In this document: positions 9,281 through 12,500 of the stretch, one piece after another
Position numbering within the stretch: the stretch's first letter is position 1
How the letters are laid out: each line of letters opens with the position of its first letter
DNA from: Botryococcus braunii
Taxonomy: Eukaryota; Chlorophyta; Trebouxiophyceae
Direction of reading: 5' to 3'
DNA length: 12,500 nt
Assembly (NCBI GenBank): GCA_002005505.1
Contig: KV908348.1
Coordinates: 100,001 to 112,500 of the forward strand
Made by a program: the position numbers and the translations under genes
The notes under the pieces: model-generated
Told to the model about the DNA's origin: nothing
The model's input: only the letters and a program-made list of their open reading frames with translations
Database searches by the model: none

Positions 9281-9408
9281 ATGGCGATCGCTAGCTCCCA
9301 GTGCTCCCGACATCGATGCAGCACCAGCGCGATGTACTTAAACACTAACAAAACGTTAATATACTGAAGCGAATGCAGCCGTTTATTAATAAATGGCTGC
9401 ATTCGATT
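9281..9408. other. 128 bp block identical between copies, copy 2
   Basis: Every base matches 2741-2868. The flanking 60 bp on each side carry several differences each. It lies about 80 bp before the unit junction with copy 3. The copy 3 equivalent would fall just past 12500 and is not visible. Confidence 0.75.
9370..9405. other. 36 bp near-palindrome (hairpin), copy 2
   Basis: Arms 'cgaatgcagcc' and 'ggctgcattcg' flank the palindromic centre 'tttattaataaa'. It is identical to 2830-2865, including the single G/T mismatch pair. Confidence 0.9.
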
Positions 9409-9623
9409 CGGACAGTTGGGGTTGTCTACCTGTCAGACGTCTAGCCCTATACATATGGAGATGTTGGTGTTCTTATACTTGCGTTTCATTGCCTCGACTT
9501 ATACTGCTAGGTTAATCCATACTTCAAATTAAGGCGAGTAAGTATTATGTCATCCAACCAGTAAAATCTTCCTCGCAATCAAAATTGTCAATTGAAAGAA
9601 AAATATATATACAAGTACATTTG

Positions 9624-9640
9624 CCACGTGCATCCCGTGG
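9624..9640. repeat. Small hairpin inside a copy 3-specific 21 bp insertion
   Basis: 'ccacg' (9624-9628) and 'cgtgg' (9636-9640) are complementary around 'tgcatcc'. Copy 2 lacks the insertion and reads 'acatttgcctccaag' straight through. Confidence 0.75.
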
Positions 9641-9643
9641 ATC

Positions 9644-9769
9644 GCCTCCAAGCCGCCCATCATTTGTTGAACTGAAATGCCCAAAGATACCAGTGCGGGT
9701 CTCCAGCAACAGAACCAAATACAAATTGTCTCATTCATATCGATGCCATGACATGAAACCTGAAGACAG
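9644..9769. other. Highly conserved block near unit start, copy 3
   Basis: Counterpart of 6147-6272 with four differences in 126. It is preceded in this copy only by a 21 bp insertion that leaves the plus-strand frame open. Confidence 0.5.
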
Positions 9770-9926
9770 ATAAGAATATCAGAGACTGTACAATCGAACG
9801 TTTGTTAACTAGAAATCCGCATACACATTCATGTACTCTCGGATATTATTAAGTGTCTGAAACAAGGCACCTATACACAAACAAATTAAAATTTACTTCC
9901 GTATACTTGAATGTCAAATAATAATT

Positions 9927-9988
9927 ATGTGTGTATATGTGTCCGAGTGAGTCTGTATGTGTGTGTGTGTATGTGTGTGTGTGTGTGT

Positions 9989-10046
<58 letters not shown>
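9927..10046 (+). repeat. TG/CA microsatellite, copy 3 (short)
   Basis: About 120 bp of (TG)n, nearly pure from 9958 on, with a 'tgtggtgt' phase slip near 9990. It is half the length of the tracts in copies 1 and 2. Confidence 0.97.
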
Positions 10047-10047
<1 letters not shown>

Positions 10048-10066
10048 CCCTTAGGACAGCTAGTAT

Positions 10067-10084
10067 ATCCCTTACCTAAGGGAT
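10067..10084. repeat. Inverted repeat from a copy 3-specific insertion
   Basis: 'atccctta' (10067-10074) and 'taagggat' (10077-10084) pair around 'cc'. Copy 2 reads 'gctagtaagggatgcg', so the 13 bp insertion is largely an inverted copy of its right neighbour. Confidence 0.9.
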
Positions 10085-10262
10085 GCGTTATGATACTAAT
10101 TCAGTGTTATGAAAACACGCTGCGTTCGACAAATCGCAAGTCTTCTTTACTTTATTTTATTGTAGTTTATGATTTCCTTCGTACTACACAACAAGAAAGG
10201 ATCTTACCTTTATTTAAAAGTAAAAAAATAAATATCCTGATATAGAAAGCGATGTAGTCAGA

Positions 10263-10604
10263 TCAACGGCCCGAAATGACGACCCAGACGTCACAGTTGT
10301 TAACATTTAGATTCCAATATTTTTCAATAGCTGCCTTAAGCAATAGAATAGCAATATTAAAGACTGATACAAATATAATATTATTGAGTTGTCTCAATGT
10401 ATCATGAGTATCCGTCACATGAGTTGCCATGAGTAGACTTAAAATTATAAGATTCGTCACGATCACGAAAACCAAAACCGGTACCATGGTCTTGGCTCTT
10501 GCAACGTGTGTCATTGTATCATGAGGACCCGTCACTTGATTTGCCATGATTATAAGTAAAATTATAATGTTCGCCAAGATCACTAAATCCAAAACCGGTA
10601 CCAT
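10263..10604 (-). CDS. Hypothetical small membrane-like ORF, array copy 3 (two 39-residue repeats)
   Basis: An ORF of 113 residues starts at 'aagaccATGg' on the minus strand. It is collinear with the ORF at 6853-7212 through residue 107, with about 24 amino acid differences in 107. Many are exchanges among I, L, V, F and A inside the hydrophobic stretches. The 39-residue duplication, the HDTMT and EKYWN motifs and the third hydrophobic segment are present. The last six residues differ because of an indel. Just upstream on the coding strand (10620-10645) a 13 bp tandem duplication replaces the sequence seen in copy 2. The open frame survives in all three copies despite about 13-15% DNA divergence, which mildly favours coding. 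The ratio of changing to silent substitutions does not. Confidence 0.3.
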   Translation of the reverse strand: MVPVLDLVILANIIILLIIMANQVTGPHDTMTHVARAKTMVPVLVFVIVTNLIILSLLMATHVTDTHDTLRQLNNIIFVSVFNIAILLLKAAIEKYWNLNVNNCDVWVVISGR

Positions 10605-10619
10605 GGTCTTGGCTGTTGC

Positions 10620-10645
10620 ACCAACTAGGGTGACCAACTAGGGTA
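10620..10645 (+). repeat. 13 bp tandem duplication upstream of the copy 3 ORF
   Basis: 'accaactagggtg' is followed at once by 'accaactagggta'. Copy 2 has a single unit. It lies just 5' of the minus-strand ATG at 10604. Confidence 0.9.
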
Positions 10646-10805
10646 CACTGCAACACCACCAAATGTTGATGTCAACGGCTGCAGCATTATTGCTCTATGG
10701 AGGAACACATGCTGGGTCGTATAAACAGTTGAATTTCCACCATTATGTTAATATGTAACAAAGTTGGTCGAATGTCCTACTCATGTACATTTTCAACGGA
10801 ATAAT

Positions 10806-10887
10806 GCTGATCAATCGACTTAGCATTCAGTCGAGTGCGCTATTAATTAACGCTGATCAATCGACTTAGCATTCAGTCGAGTGCGCT
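10806..10887 (+). repeat. 46 bp-period tandem duplication specific to copy 3
   Basis: A 36 bp word beginning 'gctgatcaatcgacttagca' occurs at 10806 and identically at 10852, separated by 'attaattaac'. Copies 1 and 2 have one version. A 14 bp palindrome, 'ttataagcttataa', follows at 10887-10900. Confidence 0.95.
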
Positions 10888-11699
10888 TATAAGCTTATAA
10901 TTACAAGCTAACTGAAGAGATCGTGCATTCAACTGTTGCGGTCAAATAGAATTTATATATATTGTATATACAGGAAACCTCATTCATATTATCATATCAC
11001 CGATATTGTTATATATAAGGGTTTTTCGTTTAGGATATGGGATGACGTATTTGTGCTAGTTATAAGCTTTGCCGATACGAAAGCTTTGCCTATTTTAAAC
11101 GCTTAAATATAAATCAGAATTTTTGAAAATTCAATTACGCTATCCGAGTAGCCAATAGCTTCTTTTAGAGGTATAATAACGTTCGGCAGTTGGGGAAATA
11201 GAAGCCGAGAAAATCATAACTACTTATACCTCATAAGAATTAGAGCTGATGAGGTCACATCACTTACTGCACGTCTGCAAGGAATGATGATTCCAATTGG
11301 CCAGCTGATGGTCCTCCAGCAAAAGCAAGCGACCAATGACATAGATATAGATCATATGGATGCCCGTACTTTACATTCTCACCTAGGAACTAATGCATCG
11401 GCCCAATATTGCTATACATTCAGTTTTTTTGTATTAGTCATTAATGTCAGCAGCATAATCTCATTGGTCGCAAGACTAAACTATGATTCCAATCTTTGTG
11501 GTGGCAACCATGGACAAGTCTTTGTGGCCCCAAATAAATTCCCAAGTTCCCCTCTGCTGGCCTTCCAACAATGTACCTATATATAAAGATTGTTGCAATC
11601 AGGATCCCGGGGGGTGGGGGGAAGTGGATATAGATTCTTGGTTTGTTCGGAAACAAAGTTGTGCTTTCTGCTACGCGATGCCAGAAATATATTCCTAGA

Positions 11700-11723
11700 T
11701 TGGATACTCTAGAAAGTATCCAA
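11700..11723. other. Conserved hairpin, copy 3
   Basis: Stem 'ttggatact' (11700-11708) pairs with 'agtatccaa' (11715-11723) around loop 'ctagaa', identical in stem and loop to copy 1. Confidence 0.7.
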
Positions 11724-12270
11724 ATAATTATAACCTTTGAATATCCAGATACACTGCAGCCTGCAGCTGCGACACGTGTGATGCACGGGAGATTCCTTCG
11801 AAGAGCCAGTAAGGTTATAACCTGAGGTCAGCAGGTCCCAGTACCACAACTTATAGGATAATTACACTATTTCCACAGATCAACTCCAATATGAGTGTAA
11901 TCCAAAAACTTTAAAATCACCGTTAACTGGCTCGCCAAACCCCTGCGAACTTTGCCTGCACCCCTGAGCAAGTTTCACATAAAGCTGGTATACCTTCTTA
12001 AGCTATCGGCCGACAGAGATCCCCCAGAAGCTCCGTCCTCCTGGCGCTGTCAGCACTCTGAAGCTTCACCCGACTGGGTTTAATGGCCTTCGCGGAAAGT
12101 TTCCTTGTTCACCTCTTGTATACACTACTACGTAGTAACTGCGGTTGAAATTTATTTGAAGTGCATATGCCCGAGGCTTCCTTGCTTGTTAAATTACAAG
12201 AGGCGAGTGAGGTGACTCGCAGTGCCCCGCCCTGTCGAGGCACACCACACGTGTTGGAGCCGTGTACAAG

Positions 12271-12310
12271 CTTGGGTCGTCTTAAGGGTAAACGACCCTT
12301 ACGCGACGCG
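12271..12310. repeat. Palindrome-rich insertion specific to copy 3
   Basis: Two overlapping inverted repeats are present: 'gggtcgt' (12274-12280) with 'acgaccc' (12292-12298), and 'taagggt' (12283-12289) with 'accctta' (12295-12301). Copies 1 and 2 have only about 13 bp between 'gtgtacaag' and 'gaagtcacc' here. Confidence 0.85.
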
Positions 12311-12500
12311 AAGTCACCGGTATTTCGCACTTTCGGTTGTGATTTACGTACAATTGGAGCGTGGCTACTTGTCGACCGTTCAAAAATTTCTTCATTATTT
12401 GATCAAGCCTTATAAGTAGATCATGTTTGATAACAACAGACCGTTAGAGATCTTTTCAGAATACACCAATCACGAGACGCAATTTACAGCGAAAGGCTGC

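Larger units (their letters stand above)
6008..9488 (+). repeat. Tandem array unit, copy 2 (complete)
   Basis: This is the only complete unit in the window. It starts near 'ttgccttgacttatactgct' (6013) and ends where the same sequence reappears as 'ttgcctcgacttatactgct' (9489), a period of 3476 bp. It holds all shared landmarks: the about 97% block at 6147-6272, the TG microsatellite, the minus-strand ORF with two 39-residue repeats, the conserved hairpin at 8263-8286 and the 128 bp block at 9281-9408. The direct junction with copy 3 shows head-to-tail tandem duplication, not scattered insertion. No terminal inverted repeats, LTRs or transposon protein were seen at the boundaries, so it reads as a large satellite or segmental duplication. 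Confidence 0.9.
9489..12500 (+). repeat. Tandem array unit, copy 3 (3' truncated)
   Basis: It begins directly at the end of copy 2 and follows the same order of landmarks until the window ends, just before the expected 128 bp terminal block. It has a much shorter TG tract than copies 1 and 2. It also carries several insertions absent from the others: a 21 bp insertion at about 9625-9645, a palindromic insertion at 10064-10076, a 46 bp-period duplication at 10806-10887 and a palindromic insertion at about 12271-12310. It resembles copy 2 more than copy 1, sharing the internal 117 bp ORF duplication with it. Confidence 0.9.

Overview
The window looks like non-coding, repeat-rich DNA from a eukaryote, probably an animal. 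The evidence is long CA/TG and CT microsatellites, several minisatellites, AT-rich spacers, no operon-like gene packing and no long ORF free of simple repeat. A marine invertebrate is a guess. I recognise no known gene, tRNA, rRNA or transposon protein. All identity figures are by-eye alignments.

The main structure is a head-to-tail array of a roughly 3.48 kb unit. Copy 1 (1-2946) is cut by the window start. Copy 2 (about 6008-9488) is complete. Copy 3 (about 9489-12500) runs off the right end. Copies 2 and 3 abut directly; copies 1 and 2 are separated by about 3.06 kb of unrelated sequence (2947-6007). In order, each unit holds: a short block about 97% identical between copies 2 and 3; a TG/CA microsatellite; a minus-strand small ORF rich in hydrophobic residues; about 1 kb of AT-rich sequence; a hairpin with a 9-10 bp stem; moderately conserved DNA; and, in copies 1 and 2, a 128 bp block with no differences at all that ends in a 36 bp near-palindrome. 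The third copy of that block should lie just past the window end.

The minus-strand ORF family (601-774, 6853-7212, 10263-10604) is the only coding candidate seen in all three copies. It would encode 57-119 residue peptides with two or three hydrophobic segments. Copies 2 and 3 carry an in-frame 117 bp (39 residue) internal duplication that copy 1 lacks. Substitutions between copies are mostly amino-acid changing, so coding status is uncertain.

The intervening block holds a 30 bp minisatellite, a 45 bp duplication, a compound microsatellite of about 620 bp (AC, then CT, then GC), a 92 bp tandem duplication, G/C homopolymer runs that may be assembly error, and several hairpins. Elsewhere the copies differ by small copy-specific insertions that repeatedly create inverted repeats, including a perfect 32 bp palindrome in copy 1. 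This suggests template-switch mutation.
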